This document shows, piece by piece, positions 18,453-25,590 of a DNA stretch of 64,000 bases. Under the pieces are notes generated by a model, which saw nothing but the letters and a program-made list of their open reading frames with translations, ran no database searches and was not told the origin of the DNA. Position 1 is the stretch's first letter, and each line of letters begins with the position of its first letter. This DNA is from Chengkuizengella axinellae. Lineage in GTDB: Bacteria; Bacillota; Bacilli; Paenibacillales; KCTC-33759. Location of the stretch: NCBI RefSeq assembly GCF_030730905.1, contig NZ_JAVAMP010000018.1, forward strand, positions 1 through 64,000, written 5' to 3'. A program made the position numbers and the translations under genes.

Positions 18453-18482
18453 TGTTATTCACGGAATGTGCTTTAGTGTAAT

Positions 18483-18908
18483 TTACAAATTGATTTTAGT
18501 GTAAATTTGGAATGTAACTCCAAATTTGTCTGTTACAATACCATAAGAAGGACTAATCGGCGTTTGTTGAATTGGCATCTTTACTTGACCGTTATCCTGC
18601 AATGCTTCAAAAATTCGTTGGGTCTTCTCCTCATCATCAGTAGAAATACAGATTGTAACTTGATTTCCTACTTGATGGGGTTGACCTGGATGTGAATCAG
18701 AAACCCTTAGAATGGAATCTCCAATTTTTAGGGAAGCGTATCCAACAAACTCCTTAGCTTCTGCTGGAATAGGATAATCAGAGTTTTCACACATTTCTCC
18801 TAAAGATTGGTTAAAGAGAATTTCAGCATCTAATGCTTTTTCATAAAATTGAATGGCTTCCCTCCCATCTCCATTCATTACCAAATAAGGGGAAAGTTGC
18901 AGTGACAT
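18483..18908 (-). CDS. PhnB-like VOC-superfamily protein
   Basis: A 141-residue glyoxalase-fold protein of the PhnB group, with LSPYLVMNGDGREAIQFYEK at the N-terminus, the middle LRVSDSHPGQPHQVG and the closing FGVTFQIYT. The group is structurally related to 3-demethylubiquinone methyltransferase-like domains but has no proven general reaction. AAGGAG precedes the ATG. It is similar in layout to the protein at 9709-10131, with low identity by eye. It is monocistronic. Confidence 0.85.
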   Translation of the reverse strand: MSLQLSPYLVMNGDGREAIQFYEKALDAEILFNQSLGEMCENSDYPIPAEAKEFVGYASLKIGDSILRVSDSHPGQPHQVGNQVTICISTDDEEKTQRIFEALQDNGQVKMPIQQTPISPSYGIVTDKFGVTFQIYTKINL

Positions 18909-19107
18909 GAATAATCAGCTCCTTGGATTTTAATATTTTACTCACTTTTTTATGTTATACGATTCATTATGACATATTAGTTGTTAGGCACTGTTACGAA
19001 TTCTTTAAGAATAGGCTTCAAATTTTTACTACATTTTGATAATACAATAAAGAACATATGTTTGCAACTAATATTTGTTATTTTTGGATATTTTCTAAGT
19101 TTTTGTA

Positions 19108-19527
19108 TCAAATTAAGCGGCTTAATAAATAAATAGTATAAGGAGTTACTAAGAAAATGGCTGTATATAGACCTGGCGTGTATGTTTTTAGTATCCAAGT
19201 TTGTAATATATGGGCTAAATTATGTATTAAAACAAATATCAAGAATGAAAGATATAAAATCGAACTCCATGCACTTTCTAAATTTTGAATTTTTATGAAA
19301 GTAATAGTAGACATTGTTAAGAAAATGAAAACATCTCTTTTTGCAAACGTATAGGAATTAACATTCCAAAACTCCCAAATCTTCTTGTGTATCCTTTTAC
19401 TATTCCCTTTGATCTTGTATTCTGTTCTCTTTGCCCATTTCTCAACAGTAATAATCTCTTCAAAATCATGCAGCATAAATATGACTACGAATAACCATAT
19501 AGCATTATATAACTCAAGTTGAAACAT
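19108..19527 (-). CDS. HXXEE-domain membrane protein
   Basis: A 139-residue protein of the HXXEE family, named for the HDFEE motif at residues 20-24 in the first helix region. It has a second conserved His in IHNLAHILQ and four hydrophobic segments. The conserved His and Glu residues suggest metal or small-molecule binding within the membrane; the role is unknown. The ATG at 19527 follows GAGGGGGAGAG at ideal spacing. An upstream in-frame TTG (19545) would overlap that site and is unlikely. Confidence 0.75.
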   Translation of the reverse strand: MFQLELYNAIWLFVVIFMLHDFEEIITVEKWAKRTEYKIKGNSKRIHKKIWEFWNVNSYTFAKRDVFIFLTMSTITFIKIQNLESAWSSILYLSFLIFVLIHNLAHILQTWILKTYTPGLYTAIFLVTPYTIYLLSRLI

Positions 19528-19737
19528 TTGTTCTCTCCCCCTCAATTATGAATTTACAAGAAGTAGAAAAATACCTCGCTGATGAACGAGCTTGAATGAA
19601 AGATAAAAACATCTAATTAGTGCTATACAGTTCTAGTTATTTTTGTCAATAGTTTCTAATTTTCTACACCATATATTTTTTGTATTAAGGAATGATTGTT
19701 TTAACGGATATTGAATGAAATGCAGAGTATGTTACTT

Positions 19738-20232
19738 TTATTTCATTGTAGAACGATTCAGTATAGGTCCTTCATTGTAGATCACTTTTTTTTCAAAGAA
19801 TCCATCATGATTATATTTATACTGAATTAAACTTAACGTTGTTCCTTTAGTTTCAAACATAATTGTATTTTCATCTTCACCTTCATTTACTATATAGAGT
19901 TCAGCAAGTCCTTGTACATGGTCTTCGAATAAAGCGTATAAATGATGATTATCTTCTACTATTAACTGCCAGTAATGACTATCATCCCAAAGGTATTCCC
20001 CTATTTTTTCTGGATTTCGTATTGGAGCGGGAGATATTAATAGTTTAATATGTTCTATTTCCCCATCATCATCAATATCCTCTTTCATATCTGCAGCAAT
20101 TAAAGTATTTTCATAGGTTGTAATATCCCCTTCTTGAATGATACTTCTGTTATTGACAGTTGTTTCTGTAGAGCAACCTCCTGCTAATATTAGAATTATA
20201 AATAAATATGTTGCTCTCTTGATATGGATCAC
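19738..20232 (-). CDS. Putative lipoprotein, 161-164 aa
   Basis: The N-terminus is a type II signal peptide (KRATYLFIILILAGGCSTE) with a lipobox-like AGGC, so the mature protein should be lipid-anchored outside the membrane. The rest is acidic with beta-like stretches (DDDGEIEHIKLLISPAP). A DxDxDG-type segment could bind calcium, as in VCBS/FG-GAP-like proteins. The start is uncertain: GTG at 20232 sits directly on the Shine-Dalgarno, whereas an ATC codon at 20223 (giving MKRATYL...) is correctly spaced from GGGGTGAT. The gene follows the papain/NAT-like gene by 13 bases and is probably cotranscribed. Confidence 0.65.
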   Translation of the reverse strand: MIHIKRATYLFIILILAGGCSTETTVNNRSIIQEGDITTYENTLIAADMKEDIDDDGEIEHIKLLISPAPIRNPEKIGEYLWDDSHYWQLIVEDNHHLYALFEDHVQGLAELYIVNEGEDENTIMFETKGTTLSLIQYKYNHDGFFEKKVIYNEGPILNRSTMK

Positions 20233-20245
20233 CCCTTCTATGGTT

Positions 20246-21034
20246 TTATTTTGGTTGTGATTTATATATTTCTAAAGCTGTATATAAAACATTCTTATCA
20301 TATCCGGTTAGTCGATTTATTTTTTCAACCCATTCTTCTATGGTATTTAGCTTTGGTTCTTTTAATAAACCTTCAGTAGTACTTAAGAAGCTTTCCCAGT
20401 TGTAAAATTCCCAGTGGGCAATTTCTGATTTGTACGGGACTCTACATTCAAATAAGGGTTTAGGTTTAATTATACTTTGGGAGAATTCAGCGGCTTTCAT
20501 GAGGGAATTTATCTCTATTGGTTGAGTATCAAAAATTTGTTTCGAAACTTTTCCGTTTGGTCTATGATATAAAATCTCTAAACTGTTCTCGTCTGTGTTT
20601 ACTTGAACTTTTGTAGCTGGGAAAAAACCATCAAGTTTTTCTTTGTTGAAATTTTCGTTATCTGTTTCTATTAAGATAGGTTTTAACCATTGATCTCCTA
20701 AATCGCAATAAAATCGATGCCCAAATTCATCTAGTGCAATGACTGCAACGTGAGCATCTTCAGTATTTAAGTTATGAGCTATAGGATAGGCTTCAATCCC
20801 ATCCTTTTTAAATTCATCTAGCAACCAAATTGTTAAATCAAAGCAATTCCCTGTAATTCCAAATTGTTCTCTATGCTTTTTCATTAAGGAAACATCTCGT
20901 TGTTTTTTACTACTTCCTTGTTTATAAAGCCAAGCTTTAGTTAACGTTTCCATAGGAAAGTTGTCAAATTTTTTCCAGGTTCTAAGAATATCTTGTGACG
21001 GTAACATCGCAGCACCTACTTTTCTAGTGATCAT
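20246..21034 (-). CDS. Transglutaminase/NAT-like fold protein, function unknown
   Basis: A 262-residue soluble protein. Its centre carries a Cys-His-Asp order typical of papain-like transglutaminase or arylamine N-acetyltransferase folds: Cys in GNCFDLTIWLLDEF, His in EDAHVAVIALD and Asp in FYCDLGDQWLKPI. The spacing and the strand pattern after the His support the assignment. Overall identity to a named enzyme is not evident. It could acylate small amines or act as a peptidase or glutaminase. ATG at 21034 or, with a better site (AGGTG), ATG at 21007 may be the start. It is probably cotranscribed with the lipoprotein gene. Confidence 0.5.
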   Translation of the reverse strand: MITRKVGAAMLPSQDILRTWKKFDNFPMETLTKAWLYKQGSSKKQRDVSLMKKHREQFGITGNCFDLTIWLLDEFKKDGIEAYPIAHNLNTEDAHVAVIALDEFGHRFYCDLGDQWLKPILIETDNENFNKEKLDGFFPATKVQVNTDENSLEILYHRPNGKVSKQIFDTQPIEINSLMKAAEFSQSIIKPKPLFECRVPYKSEIAHWEFYNWESFLSTTEGLLKEPKLNTIEEWVEKINRLTGYDKNVLYTALEIYKSQPK

Positions 21035-21060
21035 TGTTTATAAAGATATAGTCATTATTA

Positions 21061-21501
21061 TTAAAGATCCAATTTCAAGAAAATTTCGTCCTCAGACTCA
21101 AGACCAGTCTCCGTTACATTAAATCCTACACTGTTATATAAATGTATCGCAGTAGAATTTTTAGGATGAATACTTATCCATATTTCTTTATTGTCAAAAT
21201 TGGTTTTTATTAACTCTATCACTTTTTGAAGTGCTGATTTCCCATACCCTTTTCCTTGCTCCTTTTTATCAATCATAAATCTAGCAAGATTCATATCTCC
21301 ATCGTCATCTAGTATATAAGCAGTAAATCCTATTATACTATTATCATTATATATCCCAAACATATGCATGTTTTTCTCGAATTTAGATTGTGCAATAGAG
21401 TATGCATTTGAAGGTACAAAACCGTTTTGTTTTTCATGAACATCCAAATTCACACATTCTTCCCAGTTTTCTTTATTAATTTCTTTTAAATGTATACTCA
21501 T
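21061..21501 (-). CDS. GNAT-family N-acetyltransferase (spermidine-acetyltransferase-like)
   Basis: A 146-residue GNAT protein with the acetyl-CoA pyrophosphate loop KKEQGKGYGKSALQKVIE near residues 80-98. The strand-helix HPKNSTAIHLYNSVGF and the opening INKENWEECVNL followed by FVPSNAYSIAQSKF resemble the BltD/PaiA polyamine acetyltransferase branch. It would acetylate an amine using acetyl-CoA; spermidine or spermine is a guess from family resemblance. The ATG follows AGAGGT. It lies 26 bases upstream of the transglutaminase-like gene on the same strand. Confidence 0.85.
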   Translation of the reverse strand: MSIHLKEINKENWEECVNLDVHEKQNGFVPSNAYSIAQSKFEKNMHMFGIYNDNSIIGFTAYILDDDGDMNLARFMIDKKEQGKGYGKSALQKVIELIKTNFDNKEIWISIHPKNSTAIHLYNSVGFNVTETGLESEDEIFLKLDL

Positions 21502-21673
21502 TTATATACCTCTTTTATTAGTTTTTATGTAATGTTACTGAATCGCTATCACTATAAGGAAAAATCAACCATTAAAAAGATGATAAGAATGATAATCAGC
21601 GCTTTAGTATAATGCATAGATTGAGTATCATATCATACATATTTTGACACATTCAGTGGTATGTCTTTCTAAT

Positions 21674-22327
21674 TTATATAATATCCTTAACGTCTGTTTT
21701 TTCCTTTAAAAATTCTATAATTGTCCCATTGGATTTCACTTTAACACCAGTTAAATATCCATATCCCTGATAGGCAGCACCTGTGTCAATGTTCCATGAA
21801 TTGCTAACTTCATCATACATCGGCTCTTTGCAAGGCGTGTGACCTATAATTTGTAATTTGTTTAAATTCTTTAATTGATTTCGATTCCAAATGACACTTA
21901 AATTACTGGATTCTTCAAAAGGATTAGCAGCTTCCTTTGCAATACCTGCATGACTAATAAAGAGATCCGAATTCTCCCAAAACAATGGCATCTCTTTAAA
22001 CCAATCCATATCATTTTTAATATTTCTATTATTTAATTTATATTGATATAATGTTTCTTCACCACAATGATTTACCCAATGAAGGTTTGGTGCTTTCTCT
22101 ATATGTTGAATGAATTCAAATTCATGATTACCTTTTAGAAATATAACGTTATTAGGATGTTTTTGTTTTAAGTTTCTAGCCAAATGTACTGTTTGTGGAG
22201 TATTTTTTCCCCTGTCAATTAAATCGCCTACTTGAACTAGTATTTCATTATCTTTATCCAATTTATTTAATAGCTTCTTAAAAGTGTAAAAACATCCATG
22301 TATATCCCCGATTATAAATATGTCCAA
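21674..22327 (-). CDS. Metallophosphoesterase (PPP-type phosphatase)
   Basis: A 217-residue calcineurin-like phosphoesterase with all signature blocks: GDIHGCFYTF (residues 7-16), GDLIDRGKN (about 34), LKGNHEFE (about 62) and later HAG and GHTP motifs. These bind two metal ions. The family includes serine/threonine phosphatases and diadenosine tetraphosphate hydrolases such as PrpE; which it is cannot be told. The TTG start follows AGGAGGAAC at normal distance. It is monocistronic. Confidence 0.9.
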   Translation of the reverse strand: MDIFIIGDIHGCFYTFKKLLNKLDKDNEILVQVGDLIDRGKNTPQTVHLARNLKQKHPNNVIFLKGNHEFEFIQHIEKAPNLHWVNHCGEETLYQYKLNNRNIKNDMDWFKEMPLFWENSDLFISHAGIAKEAANPFEESSNLSVIWNRNQLKNLNKLQIIGHTPCKEPMYDEVSNSWNIDTGAAYQGYGYLTGVKVKSNGTIIEFLKEKTDVKDII

Positions 22328-22374
22328 GAATAAGTTCCTCCTAAAGCGATCATATTATGAATTTCATTATACCT

Positions 22375-22503
22375 CTACTTTCTATAATTAACATAGAGAT
22401 TGTGATTGATTAAAACTTCATTTTCTTTAGGAGTAGGTTTTTCTACCTCTTCTAACTGAAATGCATCAGGTGATCCATATTTTGAACACACTATAGCTTT
22501 CAT
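22375..22503 (-). pseudogene. N-terminal fragment of an MDR oxidoreductase
   Basis: Starting at ATG 22503 behind a strong GGGAGGAG site, the frame reads MKAIVCSKYGSPDAFQLEEV, then EKPTPKENEVLI. This matches the N-terminus of the oxidoreductases at 1679-2632 and 49684-50676. After NEVLI homology ends and the frame stops 10 codons later. About 290 residues are missing. The matching C-terminal end lies upstream at 23895, the wrong order for a simple insertion. Confidence 0.75.
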
Positions 22504-22608
22504 GAATTCTCCTCCCATCATTTACAATTGAGTTGAACAGGTTAAAATGGCCACGAATCTAATTGTATGATTGGATTAGATTCGGGACCAAAATGAGGAT
22601 ACTTCACT

Positions 22609-23343
22609 TTATTTCACTTTAAACATAACTTCGCCCATTCCTAGTTCAGCATTAATTTTTATATGATCACTTTCAGAAGCATCGTAGGCATCATTCACAT
22701 AAACACCATTCCCAAGTGATTTCAACTTTATAAAATCAGTAGCAACAATTCCTTTTTCAGTTTTAATGATTACTCCAATATCTGATGGAAGAATGATGGT
22801 CGAACTACCTAGACCTGTTTTAAAATTAGCATTAAACCCTTCCTCCCATTCTCCACTCATATCTATAGTTACTTCACCTACACCAGTTTCAACCTCTAAG
22901 TTTTGAATTTGTAGACCTTTCAAATCCAATTTCGTTTCTGAAACCCCTGCCATAACCTTTAAATCTAGTGGTATCTCATTAGTCAATTTAAAATCCCAGC
23001 TATTTTCCACACCACCAATATTACGAAATCCGAAATCACCTTCATTTTGTTTGATTTCAACCTGACCTCTATTTTGGGTGAGTTCATATGTGACTTCAGG
23101 TTCTAATTTTTTTACGTTATATTCTATACTCCCATCTATCCATTCAGTAGCTCCTTTTGAAACTTGCAGTTCTCCAAGACTAATCTGTAGAGATATATCT
23201 AATGCTGTGGATTGATCTTTTTCTATTGTAATCGATTCTTTTTCCAAATTACTATGAACGGTAAAATGTTCAACAACCTCATTACTGCATCCAGCTAAAA
23301 CTAGCAAAAAAACTAACATCATTCCTAAAAACTTCTTCTTCAT
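22609..23343 (-). CDS. Toast-rack (DUF2154/LiaF-like) lipoprotein
   Basis: A 244-residue lipoprotein. Its signal peptide, MKKKFLGMMLVFLLVLAGCS, has a good lipobox (LAGC). The body is repetitive beta sheet: VTYELTQNRGQVEIKQ, LKVMAGVSETKLDLKGL, LEVETGVGEVTIDMSGE and NAELGMGEVMFKV. This is the toast-rack solenoid seen in DUF2154 and LiaF-type proteins. Such proteins sit on the outer face of the membrane and are linked to envelope-stress sensing. The ATG at 23343 has AGGAG at correct spacing; an upstream in-frame start (23415) lacks one. It lies between the two pieces of the MDR relic and 73 bases after the DUF4386 fragment. Confidence 0.8.
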   Translation of the reverse strand: MKKKFLGMMLVFLLVLAGCSNEVVEHFTVHSNLEKESITIEKDQSTALDISLQISLGELQVSKGATEWIDGSIEYNVKKLEPEVTYELTQNRGQVEIKQNEGDFGFRNIGGVENSWDFKLTNEIPLDLKVMAGVSETKLDLKGLQIQNLEVETGVGEVTIDMSGEWEEGFNANFKTGLGSSTIILPSDIGVIIKTEKGIVATDFIKLKSLGNGVYVNDAYDASESDHIKINAELGMGEVMFKVK

Positions 23344-23416
23344 GTTAATCACTCCTTTTATTTCTATTTTTTCCTCAATTCTTTTTTCATCAATTGAAAA
23401 CATTGAGTGAGTCATA

Positions 23417-23893
23417 TCAAGATTTCTTACCGTGTTCTTTGATCTTTACCCCCACAATCAAAAGCCATAAACAAAGGGAAAACTCCCCTAAATCAGCAGG
23501 AACTGTAACAATCAGAGAAATTAAAGATAAGCTGTTTGGATAAAGAGAAGAGATAAAGAAATCTATTAGATAACCAAAACATCCTAACATCAATAAAATA
23601 CCAATCATTTTTGGAATGAAACCAGACTTATAAACTAAATAACCTAGAGGGAATAACCAAAGACCAAAAAATATTTGAGCGATAAGGTATCCATAAGAGT
23701 GCAGTTCAAGGAAAAACATTGAAAAACTATGAAGTTGGCTAGTTTCGAATACACTTAAATAATCTGAATTGTTCAAGAGTAATAGGGGGGCAATATGATT
23801 AAGCATATTCACACTCAAAACTGAAACAGCGATCAATACACATAACACCATCAGCATTGCATGGTTTTTGTTTATGTTATTTTTTGTAATCAT
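23417..23893 (-). pseudogene. DUF4386 membrane protein, 5'-truncated
   Basis: The 158 codons match only the C-terminal two thirds of a DUF4386 protein; compare the intact 229-aa copy at 50863-51552. The conserved HLGVILPWN-like region appears here as HSYGYLIAQIFFGLWLFPLG, and the final helices align. The first two membrane helices of the family are missing. The ATG at 23891-23893 comes one base after the stop of the MDR tail and has no ribosome-binding site. The gene was probably cut at this junction by a deletion. A shortened protein might still be made by translational coupling. Confidence 0.6.
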
Positions 23894-23894
23894 G

Positions 23895-23975
23895 TTAAAT
23901 CGTAATTACCACATTTCCTTTTTTGCGTCCGTTATCAACATACGTATGAGCCTCCACGATTTGTCTGTAGCTAAA
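23895..23975 (-). pseudogene. C-terminal fragment of an MDR oxidoreductase
   Basis: On the minus strand the frame reads YRQIVEAHTYVDNGRKKGNV, then VITI and TAA. This matches the final 24 residues of the two intact oxidoreductases in the window (EIVEAHKYVDKGHKKGNVVITV). Nothing upstream in any frame matches the rest of the protein. The stop abuts the DUF4386 fragment, marking a deletion junction near 23893. Confidence 0.75.
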
Positions 23976-24078
23976 ATATTCAAAAAAAAATGGATTAAAT
24001 CATCCTCATTCAGTAAGAGTTCATTTGTATCCTCACTAATTTTGTACTATTGTTTTATTGTTTTAGTGATCTAGTTAG

Positions 24079-24090
24079 ATAGTACACTAT
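24079..24090 (-). promoter_or_regulatory. Putative operator, inverted repeat ATAGT-GT-ACTAT
   Basis: Read on the minus strand the site is CATAGTGTACTATC, upstream of the MDR/DUF4386 relic. The 11-mer CATAGTGTACT recurs at 51564-51574, just upstream of the intact DUF4386-MDR pair. Shared position and symmetry suggest a binding site for one repressor, perhaps HxlR- or MarR-type. Confidence 0.35.
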
Positions 24091-24186
24091 GTTTAATTAA
24101 TTGTCAACTTTATACAATTCAAAAAAAGACGTATCACTACGCCTTTCTGTTTAGGTTTTATTATAAAATTATTATTTTCAAATGAA

Positions 24187-24419
24187 TTATAATGTGATTA
24201 CTGTCGCTTTTAAGCTTCTGGAAGCAGCAAAGATAAAAGATGGTCCTGTACCCGCTACCGGTATATTTGTACAAACAAGTTTGTATGTCTAAATGTGCTA
24301 TTACCAGCTGTTGCATAATCCATTAAAGCATTGATGAAAGCAATACGAGTCTTATTACGTAATATTTCATATGTTATTTGAAAAGTTGAAGCATTACCAT
24401 TCGATGGAGTACTTATGAA
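24187..24419 (-). pseudogene. Frameshifted surface/DUF4489-like protein remnant
   Basis: One minus-strand frame reads STPSNGNASTFQITYEILRN, then KTRIAFINALMDYATAGNST. After a one-base shift the neighbouring frame continues TYKLVCTNIPVAGTGPSFIF and AASRSLKATVITL to a stop at 24187. The ending (RSLKATVIT) parallels the ends of the DUF4489-type proteins to the right (NKSITATVIS). A separate frame above it, at about 24413-24553, reads EKMVPSRGEDYYIFKNF and stops at EEGIS, so another gene's tail may be fused here. No start is visible. Confidence 0.5.
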
Positions 24420-24613
24420 ATTCCTTCTTCCTGTTCTTTTAAGAGATCATTGTGCCTGTCTATAAAATTTTTAAATATATAATAGTCTTCCCCTCTACTA
24501 GGAACCATTTTTTCAAAACAGATTCTATTTTCAAGTTCAAATTTGTATATGTAATTTTAAAATAAAGTTGCACCGTTTTAAAAAAAGATATACCGAAATA
24601 TTAGTGATAAACC

Positions 24614-24635
24614 AAACCACTGATTTTTGTGGTTT
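24614..24635 (+). terminator. Small terminator-like hairpin
   Basis: AAACCAC pairs with GTGGTTT over an 8-base loop, with TTTAAAAG following. It lies in the decayed region and its client gene is unknown. Confidence 0.4.
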
Positions 24636-24652
24636 TAAAAGATAGATAAATC

Positions 24653-24691
24653 AAAACTCATGAATTAGACAGTTATTCATGAGTTTTTTTT
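24653..24691 (+). terminator. Strong terminator hairpin with T8 tract
   Basis: AAAACTCATGAAT pairs perfectly with ATTCATGAGTTTT, with a 9-base loop, and runs into TTTTTTTTC on the plus strand. On the minus strand it is followed by TTTTGATTTATC, so it can also end the serine-hydrolase relic transcript. Confidence 0.75.
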
Positions 24692-24834
24692 CAAACTCTT
24701 TCTAATGTAATTGGGATTTCTTGAGCATAGTCAGCCATACCAAAAGTTTTAGAGTATACTTCCTCCCCTTCCATACCTATATATACTGCCCCTGAAAAAT
24801 CATAAAAAAATGTATTTTGGACCAGTTTCTTCAT
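24691..24834 (-). pseudogene. N-terminal fragment of a beta-lactamase-related serine hydrolase
   Basis: The frame reads MKKLVQNTFFYDFSGAVYIG, then MEGEEVYSKTFGMADYAQEI and PITLERV to a stop. The pattern FSGAVxxxxxGExxxSKxFGxADxxxxIPIT is the typical beginning of class C beta-lactamase/PBP4*-like serine hydrolases. The catalytic SxxK should follow about 25 residues later but is absent. The stop is followed directly by a terminator, so only about 47 of some 330 codons remain. Confidence 0.65.
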
Positions 24835-24910
24835 AAAAAAACATTCATAAATATAGGTTAAAAACATAAAAATGATCAAAGAAACTCTAGAATTAATGAA
24901 GGAGAAAACA

Positions 24911-25387
24911 ATGAAAAAAAGCTTACCTTTTATAAAAGTTGGTGCAGTTTTTAATCCTGATTTACCATATGAATTAGATGGTAGTGACTCCCCAATTATC
25001 CTAGGAGAAGTAACTGTTCATCCTGAGCGAGTGGAAAATGCATGTGTATTCATCAAATTTTCAGAGTTTATAAACTTCACACTATTAGGATTGAACCCTT
25101 TGATTCAAATCAGTTATAGACTTGTTAAGGAAACTAATAAGCTAGTATACCCTCAGATTTTAGAAGAGTGGGACTTTCAATTTGAGTCTAATGATATTTT
25201 GGAAGTCGCAAATATAGAGACGAATCAACCTACTGTTCTGAGCTTTTGTGATTGTTTAAAAGTTGAGTATACTGAGGCAATAACTTATCGAATAGAAGTC
25301 GTTTATATAAAAACAAATCATGTAAAAAGCTTTGGAATTACGAACAAAAGTATAACAGCTACTGTAATAAGCGGATCTTCAGACTAG
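24911..25387 (+). CDS. DUF4489-type protein 1
   Basis: A 158-residue protein, first of three tandem relatives. It shares the layout of the two that follow: an LPFIKVGAVF opening, a NACVFIKFSEF strand, a LEEWDFQF strand, then the FCDCLKVE cysteine pair and the ending ITNKSITATVISG. The pattern matches DUF4489, a family of small beta-rich proteins known mainly from spore-forming Firmicutes, with unknown function and possible surface or spore association. The ATG at 24911 has AAGGAG at good spacing; an upstream in-frame ATG (24872) has none. The stop codon is part of the first hairpin of the RNA array downstream. Confidence 0.7.
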   Translation: MKKSLPFIKVGAVFNPDLPYELDGSDSPIILGEVTVHPERVENACVFIKFSEFINFTLLGLNPLIQISYRLVKETNKLVYPQILEEWDFQFESNDILEVANIETNQPTVLSFCDCLKVEYTEAITYRIEVVYIKTNHVKSFGITNKSITATVISGSSD

Positions 25388-25545
25388 TACAGGATGTACT
25401 GATATCGTTAGTCACAGGACGTGACTGACTTTAGACTAGTGCCGGATGCACTGATCCTGCTATTACCACATGGACGTGGTAGTTTTAGCAGGGATGTAAA
25501 CCATATCTTAGGTGAAATGATGCTGTAAGACTCCCCTTACAGCAT
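25386..25545 (+). ncRNA. Chain of GGA-loop hairpins (CsrA/RsmE-type binding array?)
   Basis: On the transcribed strand four stem-loops follow one another. They are 25386-25400 (AGTAC-AGGAT-GTACT), 25407-25429 (9-bp stem, loop AGGAC), 25438-25452 (AGTGC-CGGAT-GCACT) and 25462-25483 (loop ATGGAC). The last is enclosed by an outer CCTGCTA/TAGCAGG stem (25456-25492). Every loop shows GGA. A fifth hairpin at 25520-25545 has a perfect 10-bp stem and loop ACTCCC; it has no T tract. Hairpins 1 and 3 lie in a repeated context (AGACTAGT...ACTGAT) and differ by an A-T to G-C swap that keeps pairing. CAGGAUG and CAGGACG match the CsrB repeat. The array could be cis-acting or a processed small RNA. Function is inferred. 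Confidence 0.55.
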
Positions 25546-25576
25546 AAGAAAGTGATAAAACTACTTTACAAATGAT

Positions 25577-25587
25577 AAAGGAGAAGG
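25577..25587 (+). promoter_or_regulatory. Ribosome-binding site of DUF4489 gene 2, possible loop target
   Basis: AAAGGAGAAGG ends 3 bases before ATG 25591, with the GGAG core about 7 bases before it. The C-rich loop ACTCCC of the hairpin at 25520-25545 is complementary to its GGAG core, so the hairpin could mask or compete for this site. Confidence 0.4.
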
Positions 25588-25590
25588 AAA

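Noticed and set aside
18977-19198. 73-residue minus-strand ORF overlapping the 3' end of the HXXEE gene
   Set aside because: It overlaps the HXXEE frame, has no ribosome-binding site, and its composition reflects AT-rich shadow reading.
25386-25545. Hairpin chain read as tandem protein-binding palindromes or a CRISPR-like array
   Set aside because: Stem sequences differ between units while pairing is kept, the loops share GGA, and unit spacing is irregular. That fits RNA structure better than DNA operators or CRISPR repeats.
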